Source: Pedobacter ginsenosidimutans
GTDB lineage: Bacteria; Bacteroidota; Bacteroidia; Sphingobacteriales; Sphingobacteriaceae
Reading direction: 5' to 3'
Length of the DNA: 64,000 bases
NCBI RefSeq assembly: GCF_001442625.1
Contig: NZ_LMZQ01000003.1
Span: forward strand, 62,001-126,000
A model generated the notes under the pieces. The model ran no database searches, was not told the DNA's origin, and saw only the letters and a program-made list of their open reading frames with translations. Shown here in pieces: positions 44,889 to 53,177 of the stretch. The number at the start of each line of letters is the position of its first letter. Within the stretch, counting starts at the first letter, position 1. Both the position numbers and the translations under genes were made by a program.

Positions 44889-45542
44889 CTATTTAATTTT
44901 CTGAAGGTGCCCCCAAAGCGTTTTCTTAGCAGTTAAATCGCTATCCAGATGATGGAGATTTGGAGCAAAGATAATCCTGGTGGTTTCGTGAACAATGATT
45001 TCATTCTGCCAGGTAAGGTTCAGCCTCAAGTCGGCAATCTCTACACCAAAAGATAACATAATGGCCGGTTTAAAAAACCGGTGCAATTCCTCGAAATCAG
45101 TTCCCTTATAATTCGAATAATTTAGAATAGCAAAATCAGGTGTACCTAAATCTACAGCTTTAACAATTTTCCGCAACAGTTCTCTGCCCTGCTCAGTACT
45201 TACATCATGTTCATTATCGTTAACCAAAATCAGCACTGATTTTTTATTTCCACCTAAAAATTTAAACGTTTTTTCGGGCAATGGTTCGGCCACAATATGC
45301 GGAATTTCAGGAGCTTGCGTATAAACTTTAGGTACATTTGTAGGATTAATCCCAGAAATTTGTGTTGTTTCTGGTTTTAAAACTGGTTCTTTCACTTCAG
45401 TATCGGAAACATTTCCGACAGCAAAAACTGGCTCTGGATTACGTAAAGGCAGAATTTCTACGCTTTCATCCTTTACCAAAAAAACCTCTTCAGTAAAAAA
45501 TAAACGTAAAGCATTCGCATTGTTGGTAACCTGGTTTTCCAT
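44889..45542 (-). CDS. Hypothetical protein, C-terminal part with a psi-subunit-like (HolD) end
   Basis: 217 residues, soluble. The first 95 are low in complexity and proline/valine rich, a likely linker. The last 120 (from KSVLILVNDNEHDVSTEQGR) look like one alpha/beta domain ending LHHLDSDLTAKKTLWGHLQK. That ending, with an AK(R/K)xLW pattern, resembles the C-terminus of DNA polymerase III psi (HolD), a nuclease-dead UDG-like fold. This likeness is an inference from memory of the motif only. An N-terminal conserved peptide (ALRLFFTEEVFLV) may be a binding motif. Confidence 0.6.
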   Translation of the reverse strand: MENQVTNNANALRLFFTEEVFLVKDESVEILPLRNPEPVFAVGNVSDTEVKEPVLKPETTQISGINPTNVPKVYTQAPEIPHIVAEPLPEKTFKFLGGNKKSVLILVNDNEHDVSTEQGRELLRKIVKAVDLGTPDFAILNYSNYKGTDFEELHRFFKPAIMLSFGVEIADLRLNLTWQNEIIVHETTRIIFAPNLHHLDSDLTAKKTLWGHLQKIK

Positions 45543-45646
45543 TCGTATTTTTGTTGGATAATAATTTCTGTTAAAATTAGTTAAATATCTTATAATAGCG
45601 TCGCTAATTGTTACTTTTATCCCTTAAAATTTATAGAGTGCTCTGC

Positions 45647-46234
45647 GTGAGGAAAGCTTATTGCCTATTTGTTTTTAGCTTTATTTATAGCATTTCGTTT
45701 GCACAAAACGTGGCTGTGGTAAATGGTAAATCAATAAGTGCCAAAGAGTTTATGTGGGCATACAAAAAAAGCCACAATGGAAACATCAGCGCTGCATACG
45801 ATACTTTGCAAGCTTATTTAAACTTGTACATAAATTTTAAACTTAAAGTTTTGGATGCCCGTGAAATGGGCTTGGATAAAAACACAAGCTACCAGGAGGA
45901 AATCAAAACCTATGAAGATGCATTAACCACACATAAAAAAGTTGGGGTCAGCAATAAAGACCGCGATTTTTTATTGAATGAATACCGCGAAGGTGTTTTA
46001 ATGTTCAATGTTTCGGAACAAAAAATATGGAACAAAGCACAGGAAGACGAGCAGGCTATAAATGAATTTTACACAAAAAACCAACAAAATTACAATAAAC
46101 CCTTAAGCGAAGTTAGAGGAGAGGTAATTGCCGATTACCAACTAAGTTTAGAAGAAAAATGGCTAAAAAGCCTAAAACAAAAATATCAGATCAAAATTAA
46201 CGAAAACGAGCTAAAAAAACTTGCCAAGTTATAA
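45647..46234 (+). CDS. SurA-like periplasmic protein without a PPIase domain
   Basis: 195 residues from GTG 45647 (VRKAYCLFVFSFIYSISFAQ, a good signal peptide); in-phase TTG 45608 and GTG 45638 are alternatives. It has the SurA/PpiC N-terminal pattern AVVNGKSISAKEFMWAYKKS and the C-terminal LSEVRGEVIADYQLSLEEKW, but no parvulin domain between them. It probably binds unfolded outer-membrane proteins as a chaperone. The SurA gene follows 54 bases on. Confidence 0.85.
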   Translation: MRKAYCLFVFSFIYSISFAQNVAVVNGKSISAKEFMWAYKKSHNGNISAAYDTLQAYLNLYINFKLKVLDAREMGLDKNTSYQEEIKTYEDALTTHKKVGVSNKDRDFLLNEYREGVLMFNVSEQKIWNKAQEDEQAINEFYTKNQQNYNKPLSEVRGEVIADYQLSLEEKWLKSLKQKYQIKINENELKKLAKL

Positions 46235-46262
46235 CCAACTGATTTTTTTTGACCATAAGTAT

Positions 46263-46270
46263 TAAATTTG
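46263..46270 (+). promoter_or_regulatory. Putative -7 promoter element of the SurA gene
   Basis: TAAATTTG, 18 bases before the ATG at 46289. A TTG at 46249 is too close for the usual spacing, so this is tentative. Confidence 0.35.
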
Positions 46271-46288
46271 CAAAATATAACAAATAGA

Positions 46289-47647
46289 ATGAAGAAAGTT
46301 TTTTTAGTAGCAACCGCTTTAATTTGCCTGTTTTTAAACAGTTTCGCTCAAAAGCATACTGTAGATAAAGTTGCTGCTGTTGTAGGAAATAATATTATCC
46401 TGCTATCAGATTTAAACCAACAATACACTCAATATCTTTATCAGGGTAACCAGCCTAACAACGAGATTAAATGTAAAATCCTACAACAAACCTTAACCCA
46501 AAAGCTGCTTAAACAACAGGCCGAAATCGATTCGGTAATGGTTGAAGACGGTGCTGTTGATGATGAGGTGAACAAGCGTATGCGTTATAGTATGCAACGT
46601 GCAGGTGGCCAGGAGCGTTTAGAGCAGTTCCTAAACAAATCTGTTCTGCAGTATAAAGATGAGATCAGACCATCAGTAAAAGATGAGTTGATTGCACAGA
46701 AAATGCAACAAAAAATCACCGAAAACATTAATGTTACGCCAATGGAGGTTGAAAAATATTTCAAATCTTTAGGTGATAGCATCCCCGAATTTAATACAGA
46801 GGTAGAAGTTGGTGAGGTGATTTTAAACCCGCAGTTAACAAGAGCTGAAAAACAAAAATTCCGCGATAAAATTGAAGCCCTTCGTTTAAGGGTTAAAAGT
46901 GGCGAAGATATGGGTGTGTTAGCTAAAACCTATTCTGAAGATCCAGGTTCTGCTGCCGATGGTGGTGATTACGGTTTTATCGACAGGAATACCATGGTTA
47001 AAGAGTTTACTGCCTGGGCATTTAAACTGAAAGCTGGAGAAATTTCACCTGTATTCGAAACAGATTATGGTTTCCACTTTTTACAGGTTTTAGAGCGTAG
47101 AGGCGAGCAAGTACACGTTAGACATATTTTAATTATGCCTAAAACTACACCAGAAAGTTTAACCCGTTTAAAATTGCATGCAGATAGCATTTACAACAAT
47201 ATTATCGGTAAAAAGTTAAGTTTCGCGGCGGCGGCAAACCTTTATTCAGATAATAAAGAGAGTAAATATAATGGTGGTATGATGCTTAATGCCGAAAACG
47301 TTCAGGCAAGAAGTACCTTTATCCCTGTTGATAAATTAGACCCTTCGGTGTTTTTGGTAATCGATAGCATGAAAATTGGCGGTATTTCTAAGCCAGATTT
47401 ATTTACTGCAGCTGATGGAAAACAAGGGTACCGCATTTTATATTTAAAATCTAAAATTCCACCGCACAAAGCAAACTTAGTTCAAGATTTTCCAAAAATC
47501 AGAGATGCGGCGCAAAGTGATAAAATTAATCGTACTTTAAGCGAATGGTTTGAAAAACGTCGCGAAAGCACTTACATCAAAATCGACGATGAATTTAATA
47601 CCTGTGATGAATTAAAAATCTGGACTAAAACCACAGCCGCAAAATAA
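46289..47647 (+). CDS. SurA-like peptidylprolyl isomerase/chaperone
   Basis: 452 residues from ATG 46289 (MKKVFLVATALICLFLNSFA, signal peptide); the frame from 46268 adds seven residues. The N-terminal SurA domain begins VDKVAAVVGNNIILLSDLNQ. Two parvulin domains follow, the first with EVGEVILNPQLTRAEKQKFR and YGFHFLQVLERR (near 175-270) and the second from VHVRHILIMPKT (near 282). It helps outer-membrane proteins fold in the periplasm. The MoxR gene starts five bases later. Confidence 0.94.
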   Translation: MKKVFLVATALICLFLNSFAQKHTVDKVAAVVGNNIILLSDLNQQYTQYLYQGNQPNNEIKCKILQQTLTQKLLKQQAEIDSVMVEDGAVDDEVNKRMRYSMQRAGGQERLEQFLNKSVLQYKDEIRPSVKDELIAQKMQQKITENINVTPMEVEKYFKSLGDSIPEFNTEVEVGEVILNPQLTRAEKQKFRDKIEALRLRVKSGEDMGVLAKTYSEDPGSAADGGDYGFIDRNTMVKEFTAWAFKLKAGEISPVFETDYGFHFLQVLERRGEQVHVRHILIMPKTTPESLTRLKLHADSIYNNIIGKKLSFAAAANLYSDNKESKYNGGMMLNAENVQARSTFIPVDKLDPSVFLVIDSMKIGGISKPDLFTAADGKQGYRILYLKSKIPPHKANLVQDFPKIRDAAQSDKINRTLSEWFEKRRESTYIKIDDEFNTCDELKIWTKTTAAK

Positions 47648-47652
47648 CACCA

Positions 47653-48615
47653 ATGCAGTATAAGAACGAAGTAGAAGCTGTTGATGCACTTCATCAATCT
47701 TTCAACAACATTAAAGCCGAAATAAGCAAAGTAGTAGTTGGACAAGATGACATCATTAAATCTGTTTTAATCGCCATTTTTAGTAACGGACATTGTCTGT
47801 TGGTTGGCGTACCAGGATTAGCTAAAACTTTACTTGTACAAACGGTAGCTTCTGTTTTAGACCTCGATTTTAACCGTATCCAGTTTACACCCGATTTAAT
47901 GCCAAGCGATATTATTGGCGCAGAGATTTTAGGAGAAGACAGGCACTTTAAATTTATAAAAGGGCCTGTTTTTTCTAATATTATCCTCGCTGATGAGATT
48001 AACCGTACTCCACCAAAAACTCAGGCCGCCTTACTAGAAGCCATGCAGGAGAAATCGGTTACCGCAGCCGGGCAAACTCATATTTTACCAAAACCATTTT
48101 TCGTTTTGGCCACACAAAACCCTATTGAGCAGGAAGGAACTTACCCCCTACCCGAAGCTCAGTTAGATCGTTTCATGTTCAATATTCAGTTAAATTATCC
48201 TGCCTTTGCAGATGAGTTGAACATCGTAAAAAACACGACCAGCAATAAAACCGTTCAACTGCAGAAAATTATCCATGCAGATGATATTCAATATTTCCAG
48301 AAACTAATCCGCGATATTCCCATTACCGATAATGTTTTGGAATATGCTGTAAAACTTGCTGCTAAAACCCGCCCTAATAGCGAGTTTGCTACCGATGCAG
48401 TTAATAAATACATCAGCTGGGGTGCTGGTCCCCGTGCCTCGCAGTTTTTAGTGTTAGGCGCAAAATGCCATGCCGCCGTAACGGGAAAATACTCGCCAGA
48501 TATTGAAGATGTTAAAGCTGTTGCTGAGCCTATTTTACGTCACCGTATTGTGCGTAACTACCGTGCAGAGGCAGAGGGCTTATCAATAGAGAAAATCATT
48601 AAAGATTTATTGTAG
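47653..48615 (+). CDS. MoxR family AAA+ ATPase
   Basis: 320 residues. Walker A LLVGVPGLAKTLLVQTVASV (near 51), Walker B NIILADEINRTPPKTQAALL (near 113), sensor VLATQNPIEQEGTYPLPEAQ (near 155) and LDRFMFNIQ. MoxR ATPases act as chaperones in complex assembly, commonly with VWA-domain proteins. No VWA or DUF58 gene follows here, which is unusual for the full cluster. Co-transcribed with the SurA gene, so a link to envelope maturation is likely (inferred). Confidence 0.95.
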   Translation: MQYKNEVEAVDALHQSFNNIKAEISKVVVGQDDIIKSVLIAIFSNGHCLLVGVPGLAKTLLVQTVASVLDLDFNRIQFTPDLMPSDIIGAEILGEDRHFKFIKGPVFSNIILADEINRTPPKTQAALLEAMQEKSVTAAGQTHILPKPFFVLATQNPIEQEGTYPLPEAQLDRFMFNIQLNYPAFADELNIVKNTTSNKTVQLQKIIHADDIQYFQKLIRDIPITDNVLEYAVKLAAKTRPNSEFATDAVNKYISWGAGPRASQFLVLGAKCHAAVTGKYSPDIEDVKAVAEPILRHRIVRNYRAEAEGLSIEKIIKDLL

Positions 48616-48624
48616 TAGCATTTA

Positions 48625-48700
48625 GCTAGTCAGGATTTGCAATCCCGTCTGATGAGCCAGAACTTTTAACTTTTATTAGTGGATTACAAAGCCACAATAC
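48625..48700. repeat. GGATTTGCAATCC palindromic repeat
   Basis: GCTAGTCAGGATTTGCAATC then a TTTATTAGTGGATTACAAAG arm, which face each other. First of four copies that separate the genes from 48.6 to 50.4 kb. Confidence 0.65.
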
Positions 48701-48731
48701 AACAGGAAAAGTCAACTCCAATCTGTATCTT

Positions 48732-49373
48732 GTGTCGATCTATTCGCAAAACGTCGTGCTAAAAGAAACATTCACTAATCTCTTAACAAATTATACGGCT
48801 AGCAACCTTATAATAGCCGAATTTTGGGCTGAGATTGAGAAAAGCTACACTCATAAAAAAAGATATTATCATACACTTTCACATCTTGATAACTTGTTGA
48901 CACAGCTTACTGAAGTAAAAGTTAACATTGAAAGTTGGGAAAGTATTCTATTTACAATGTTCTATCATGACATTATTTATAACGCTTTAAAATCGGACAA
49001 TGAAGAGAAAAGCGCCGAACTCGCCCAGAAGAGAATGACGCAGATTTCAGTTCCCAATTACATTATCAATAACTGCAAAACTCAAATAATAGCCACTAAA
49101 AAACACCTTGCTTATCCTGAATCAGATACAAATTATTTTACTGATGCAGATCTTTCTATATTAGGCCAAAGCTTAGAAAACTATACTACTTATTCGCAAA
49201 ACGTAAGAAAAGAATATTCAGTTTATCCAGATCTCATTTATAATCCAGGACGAAAAAAGGTTCTGGAACATTTCATAAAAATGGAACGGATTTTTAAAAC
49301 AGATTATTTTTATCACAAATTTGAAAGCCAGGCAAAATCAAATTTACGGCTCGAGTTAGAACAACTTAGTTAG
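48732..49373 (+). CDS. HD-domain family predicted metal-dependent phosphohydrolase
   Basis: 213 residues from a GTG start (MSIYSQNVVLKETFTNLLTN). It shows the COG4339 pattern: YYHTLSHLDNLLTQL (His pair, near 44), LFTMFYHDIIYNALKSDNEE (HD motif, near 78) and late ADLSILGQ with the third Asp (near 138). Related proteins are HD hydrolases of unknown substrate. It lies between two palindromic repeats and is not co-oriented with a clear partner. Confidence 0.85.
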   Translation: MSIYSQNVVLKETFTNLLTNYTASNLIIAEFWAEIEKSYTHKKRYYHTLSHLDNLLTQLTEVKVNIESWESILFTMFYHDIIYNALKSDNEEKSAELAQKRMTQISVPNYIINNCKTQIIATKKHLAYPESDTNYFTDADLSILGQSLENYTTYSQNVRKEYSVYPDLIYNPGRKKVLEHFIKMERIFKTDYFYHKFESQAKSNLRLELEQLS

Positions 49374-49419
49374 CTGGGATTTTAATCCTTATATTGTAGA
49401 TTGCAAATTCAGACTAACG
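49372..49419. repeat. GGATT...AATCC palindromic repeat
   Basis: AGCTGGGATTTTAATCC and GATTGCAAATTCAGACTAACG arms. It overlaps the last two bases of the HD-gene stop codon. Confidence 0.5.
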
Positions 49420-49472
49420 AAAAATATTATTATTTTTAACTTAATATCCTAAAATAAATTATCGCACTCAAA

Positions 49473-49862
49473 ATGGAAGAAAAATACCCAAGTCTGGTAG
49501 AAAGATTACAATCTACATTTATCGATACTATAATCATCATCATTCTTATGGTGGTTTTCTCTAATATACTTGACGGTTTTAACAACGTTCCGGAGTGGGT
49601 ACGAATCTTATTATTTGCATTTCTTTTTGTGATTTATGAACCACTTTTCATGACATTTGGCTGCACCATCGGTAATTACATTAAAGGAATCAGAGTAAGG
49701 AAAAATGAGAACATTCACCAGAAAATCAATATCGGACAAGCTATTCTCCGGTACCCAATAAAACTGTCTTTGGGTTGGATCTCCTTTTTAACCATCAATT
49801 CAAACCTACAGAGAAGAGCCATTCATGATCTTGCCTCAGGTAGTGTAATGATAAAGCTTTAA
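49473..49862 (+). CDS. RDD family membrane protein
   Basis: 129 residues with three membrane segments. The RDD motifs are seen as the opening PSLVERLQSTFIDTIIIIIL (with Arg and Asp) and the closing RRAIHDLASGSVMIK. Such proteins are often linked to sodium or compatible-solute transport, but the role of the short form is unknown. Flanked on both sides by palindromic repeats. Confidence 0.88.
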   Translation: MEEKYPSLVERLQSTFIDTIIIIILMVVFSNILDGFNNVPEWVRILLFAFLFVIYEPLFMTFGCTIGNYIKGIRVRKNENIHQKINIGQAILRYPIKLSLGWISFLTINSNLQRRAIHDLASGSVMIKL

Positions 49863-49875
49863 TTTCCTCCCATTT

Positions 49876-49915
49876 TGACTGACGATTTGTTATCCGCTAT
49901 TGCAAATCCTGTCTA
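49876..49915. repeat. GACGATTTG...CAAATCCTGTC palindromic repeat
   Basis: GACTGACGATTTG faces GCAAATCCTGTCTAATAAA. A short member of the GGATTTGCAATCC family, starting 14 bases after the RDD stop codon. Confidence 0.5.
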
Positions 49916-49963
49916 ATAAAATGTTTAGGTTACCTTTCTATACTACATGTATTAAGGATAAAC

Positions 49964-50275
49964 ATGCAGTTCATAAAAACAGTGTTCGCATTTGTTAGAA
50001 GGAGAATTATTTCTTTAATATTTCTTTGCTTTTATATCAGAAGCTGGGTGTTTTGTTTTATGTTTTTTCATAGTTTACCAACTAGCTCTACCCCAAGATG
50101 CGGGATGCCTGATTTTGGTATGTTTATTTCCATAATGTTTCTATCATGCATCTATTTCATAACATTTCTAGTTCTTACTTTGGTAAATATAGGACAATCT
50201 AAAAATGAATTCATTGTGATTACCGCAATGATTCCTTTACCACTCTACATTGGAATAATCGATCTGTTAACTTAA
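49964..50275 (+). CDS. Hypothetical small membrane protein
   Basis: 103 residues with three hydrophobic segments (IISLIFLCFYIRSW, ISIMFLSCIYFITFL, IVITAMIPLPLYIGIIDLL). Several Cys and Phe residues, no family recognised. ATG 49964 is the only sensible start. Composition fits a real membrane protein, but there is no homologue to confirm it. Confidence 0.5.
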   Translation: MQFIKTVFAFVRRRIISLIFLCFYIRSWVFCFMFFHSLPTSSTPRCGMPDFGMFISIMFLSCIYFITFLVLTLVNIGQSKNEFIVITAMIPLPLYIGIIDLLT

Positions 50276-50280
50276 ACTTT

Positions 50281-50357
50281 GTTAGTCAGGATTTTCAATC
50301 CTTTTATTAGTGGATTATAAATACAAAAGATCCGGATTGCAAATCCAGACCGACAAA
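50281..50357. repeat. GGATTTTCAATCC palindromic repeat
   Basis: TTAGTCAGGATTTTCAATCC, then TTTTATTAGTGGATTATAAA and GGATTGCAAATCCAGACCGAC. It is the closest relative of the 48625 copy, sharing the TTTTATTAGTGGATTA middle. Confidence 0.65.
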
Positions 50358-50390
50358 GAGCCTCGCAACACAAAATTCATCCCAAACAAT

Positions 50391-50398
50391 TATATTTG
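50391..50398 (+). promoter_or_regulatory. Putative -7 promoter element of the DinB gene
   Basis: TATATTTG, four bases before ATG 50403. The short distance argues that translation starts at 50403 and not at the upstream in-frame ATG at 50310. Confidence 0.5.
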
Positions 50399-50402
50399 TT
50401 TT

Positions 50403-50891
50403 ATGATGGGTGCCAATAAACTTACCGGTGCTATAGCCGCACTGATGGATGAATATAAAAAGGCAATTGATGAACTTATTGCGGTAATCGAACCAATTAG
50501 TCCGCATCAACTGATTAAAACCATTGAGCCAGAAAGTTCAAATCCAGATTGCATTTCCATTCAAACTATCTTAACGCATGTAACCGCTTCGATGTTCAGT
50601 TATGCGGTGTATATCGAAAATTCTATTGGATTGCAAACAACAAGACCAGAACGACTGCAGTTTGATCACATCACACCTTATATCTCAAGACTCCGGGAAG
50701 CACTTAAATATAACGAGGACTTTTTCACCAGAAATCCCGACATCACCATGGAAGAGTTCGATCAATCGAAAAAGATAAACACAAGGTGGGGACAGCAATA
50801 CGATGTAGAACAAATGTTAGAGCATGCCATCGTTCATATTTTAAGGCATAGGCGGCAGATTAAAAATGCTTTAATTCAATTTAATTCTTAA
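50403..50891 (+). CDS. DinB/YfiT-like four-helix protein
   Basis: 162 residues from ATG 50403 (MMGANKLTGAIAALMDEYKK). DinB features are three metal ligand histidines, with TILTHVTASMFSYAVYIEN near 57 and EHAIVHILRHRRQI near 143. Related proteins include thiol transferases that use bacillithiol, and bshA and ypdA in this window make such a role possible. Not enough is seen to name the activity. The methyltransferase gene follows ten bases after its stop. Confidence 0.82.
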   Translation: MMGANKLTGAIAALMDEYKKAIDELIAVIEPISPHQLIKTIEPESSNPDCISIQTILTHVTASMFSYAVYIENSIGLQTTRPERLQFDHITPYISRLREALKYNEDFFTRNPDITMEEFDQSKKINTRWGQQYDVEQMLEHAIVHILRHRRQIKNALIQFNS

Positions 50892-50901
50892 AACTAAAAA
50901 A

Positions 50902-51489
50902 TTGAGCGCTCAAACCAATTTCTATAACCGGTTTTCATTTTTATATCCACTGGTCGATATTTTTCTTAAACCGCAAAAGAAAAAATTTTTCGATGAGATT
51001 AATCAATTGCCCTATGGAAACCTGCTCGAAATCGGTGTTGGTAATGGATCTCATTTCCCACTTTATAAAAGCCACAAAATTACCGGGATAGAAATTTCTA
51101 CATCAATGCTCAATGCGGCTAAAAAGAATTCAATCGGCGAAATTGAGTTATTCCAAATGAATGGCGAACAACTCGAGTTTGCAGAAAATAGTTTCGACTA
51201 TGTGGTATTATCGCATATAATTGCGGTTGCAGATCAGCCTGAAAAATTACTCATGCAATGCCACCATGTTTTGAAACCAGGTGGAAAACTCTTAATTCTA
51301 AATCACTTTACACCAAATAATTGGCTAAAATACTTGGATCGGCTATTTAATTTTTGTTCTGGATGGTTCCATTTAAAATCTTTATTTTACATAGAGAATA
51401 TTAAAGCGATTAATCAGTTTGAACTTGAAAAAGAAATTGCTTTAAAACCATTCTCTTATTTTAAAATTCTAATTTTCACCAAACCTTGA
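50902..51489 (+). CDS. Class I SAM-dependent methyltransferase
   Basis: 195 residues from a TTG start. SAM site LLEIGVGNGSHFPLYKSHKI (motif I, near 39), acidic end GIEISTSMLNAAKK, and VVLSHIIAVADQPEKLL plus HHVLKPGGKLLILNHF (motifs II-III). The opening NFYNRFSFLYPLVDIFLKPQ is like phosphatidylethanolamine-type methyltransferases, so a lipid substrate is possible. The next gene starts inside its last codon (TTGA overlap). Confidence 0.85.
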   Translation: MSAQTNFYNRFSFLYPLVDIFLKPQKKKFFDEINQLPYGNLLEIGVGNGSHFPLYKSHKITGIEISTSMLNAAKKNSIGEIELFQMNGEQLEFAENSFDYVVLSHIIAVADQPEKLLMQCHHVLKPGGKLLILNHFTPNNWLKYLDRLFNFCSGWFHLKSLFYIENIKAINQFELEKEIALKPFSYFKILIFTKP

Positions 51490-51989
51490 AAAAGCACTAT
51501 TGGTATATTTTATTTGCCCTGATAATCAGCCTGTTCATATATGTATTTTACAGGACTGATAAAACCTTGGTAAACCAAATTATCATTCAGCTGATCTCCT
51601 TCAAAACCTACCAAAGCTTAAAACAGACTGTCACAGCAAGCTTGCCACTAAATGAGTACCTGATCTATTCACTTCCTGAGGGTTTATGGGTTTTCTGCAT
51701 CACCTTAACCTCAAAGGAATTTTATTTTGATCTTTTCAAAAAACGCATCAATTGTGTTTTCATTCCACTTTTATTCGTTGTAGTACTCGAACTGTTTCAA
51801 TTACTCCACATTACCAATGGTCATTTCGACTTTTTAGACATCGGCATTTCATTATTTTTTTGGTTTATAGCGGCTAAAATTATCGATACCCAGCAACGTT
51901 TAGAAAATCTGTTCCATTCGTTAAATTATAATAGTGCATTTTGTTTATTGAGTTATTGCATCATTTATCTCGCACACGTAATCCATTAG
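51486..51989 (+). CDS. VanZ-like membrane protein
   Basis: 167 residues from a TTG start that overlaps the methyltransferase stop by four bases. Five hydrophobic stretches. LLFVVVLELFQLLHITNGHF then DFLDIGISLFFW (near 95-125) is a VanZ-like signature, E-x5-H/Q then G-x-x-x-x-D. Function unknown; the coupling suggests work with the lipid methyltransferase. Confidence 0.75.
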   Translation: MKKHYWYILFALIISLFIYVFYRTDKTLVNQIIIQLISFKTYQSLKQTVTASLPLNEYLIYSLPEGLWVFCITLTSKEFYFDLFKKRINCVFIPLLFVVVLELFQLLHITNGHFDFLDIGISLFFWFIAAKIIDTQQRLENLFHSLNYNSAFCLLSYCIIYLAHVIH

Positions 51990-52007
51990 AAAATTTTATT
52001 TTAAAAT

Positions 52008-52036
52008 TTGCAATTCGCTGAAAATAAATATCTTTG
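52008..52036 (+). promoter_or_regulatory. Promoter with TTG-N18-TATCTTTG spacing
   Basis: TTG at 52008-52010 and TATCTTTG at 52029-52036, 18 bases apart, close to the Bacteroidota consensus. It points right, with transcription likely to start near 52043, about 205 bases before the TPR gene. Confidence 0.65.
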
Positions 52037-52042
52037 CATCAA

Positions 52043-52248
52043 AATTTACAGAAATGCTATGTCAACTACATATCCAACAATTAAGCTTTAGCCCGTCTTG
52101 TGGCATAAAGGGCTTGGGTATTGACTTAAATTTCCTTCCCAACCCTTAGCGCGGTTTTAAGTTTCAACAAACAAAACCCACATTTAAAATCAATTTATTA
52201 CGCATTTGATCGGCATTTAACCGCTTATCAAAATTAATTATATCCGTT
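52043..52248 (+). ncRNA. Possible structured leader RNA upstream of the TPR gene
   Basis: Two adjacent stems can form, AGCCC 52090-52094 with GGGCT 52110-52114, and TTGGG 52114-52118 with CCCAA 52138-52142. Because they share base 52114 they could compete. A 10-codon frame MSTTYPTIKL (52059-52091) and a longer one from 52054 lie ahead of them. No known riboswitch class fits. It may be a leader with an upstream peptide, or a free small RNA. Confidence 0.35.
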
Positions 52249-52770
52249 ATGGACATTTATACCACTGTAGAAGAAAAGTATCTACAGGCCATTGAAGAGT
52301 TGCACTGGGGCGAATTACCCAAAGCACTTCAGTATTTTAACGAAATTATTGTTTTCGACCCTGATTATGCAAGAGCTTATTTTCAGTTGGGCGATATTTA
52401 TCAGAACCATTTTAAAGATTATAAAACCGCGGGTTATTATTACAAACGCTGCATTGAGCTGGATCATGATTTCCCCGAGGTTTATAAACCCTATCTGGAA
52501 CTTGTGATTACACTTAAAATGCACAAATTGGTGAAACAGGTTGCAGAAAAGGCTTTGCTTGTGCCTGGTGTTTGCGAAGCACACATTTACGAATGTTTGG
52601 GGCTGCATGCTGAGCAACAGCAAAATTTTACAGAAGCGGCAAACTATTTCAAAAAAGCCGAACTGTTTAATGCCATTCAGGATGAGCAAAGCACTTTACG
52701 GGAGCACCAAAACCGTATTAAGAGCAAAATGAACAGCACAAAAGCAATGATTTACGATTTACAGGGATAA
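52249..52770 (+). CDS. Tetratricopeptide repeat protein
   Basis: 173 residues, soluble, with three to four TPR units; YARAYFQLGDIYQNHFKDYK (near 40-59) and AHIYECLGLHAEQQQNFTEA (near 118-137) are clear ones. TPR proteins scaffold protein contacts. No partner is adjacent. The long leader and the promoter at 52008 suggest separate control. Confidence 0.85.
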   Translation: MDIYTTVEEKYLQAIEELHWGELPKALQYFNEIIVFDPDYARAYFQLGDIYQNHFKDYKTAGYYYKRCIELDHDFPEVYKPYLELVITLKMHKLVKQVAEKALLVPGVCEAHIYECLGLHAEQQQNFTEAANYFKKAELFNAIQDEQSTLREHQNRIKSKMNSTKAMIYDLQG

Positions 52771-52909
52771 AGGGCGCTGCCTTTTATCCTTTTTAACTAG
52801 CCGTTAATCTTAAAATACAATTCACCGAATTGCCCTTGTTATTTTAATTTTGTTACTATCTTTACCGCACAATTACAAAGCATAAATCTTTAAATCAAAA
52901 ATATTCGAT

Positions 52910-53098
52910 ATGTCAGCTCACGATTCACACGCACCGGTTCAGCAAACAAAAGGCATTTGGGCTTTACCATTAACGGCATGGATTCTGGTTTTATTATTGG
53001 TTGTTTATTTCACCAGACCAATCTTTAACCACGAAGAAGCACCTGCTCATCATGAAAAAACTGAAGCAGCGCACGAAAAACCAGAAGCACACCACTAG
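52910..53098 (+). CDS. Small His-rich single-pass membrane protein
   Basis: 62 residues. One membrane segment near 17-35 (WALPLTAWILVLLLVVYF), then a tail of His, Glu, Ala and Lys (EEAPAHHEKTEAAHEKPEAHH, given in part). The amino end is also His rich. Such proteins may bind metal or act with respiratory complexes, but no family is known. A bidirectional terminator follows at 53121. Confidence 0.72.
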   Translation: MSAHDSHAPVQQTKGIWALPLTAWILVLLLVVYFTRPIFNHEEAPAHHEKTEAAHEKPEAHH

Positions 53099-53120
53099 GA
53101 TTTTCGAGTTATAAAAGCAT

Positions 53121-53159
53121 AAAAAAAGCGTTCCGATTTTAAATCTGAACGCTTTTTTT
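53121..53159. terminator. Bidirectional intrinsic terminator
   Basis: AAAAAAAGCGTTC and GAACGCTTTTTTT flank a GATTTTAAATC centre. It ends transcription of the small membrane protein (+) and of the GDPD-like gene (-), which converge here. Confidence 0.9.
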
Positions 53160-53177
53160 GTATCCCCTTATTTCTTA

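Noticed and set aside
50310-50402. Longer start of the DinB protein at ATG 50310
   Set aside because: The extra 31 codons lie in a palindromic repeat, and a promoter box sits at 50391 just before ATG 50403.
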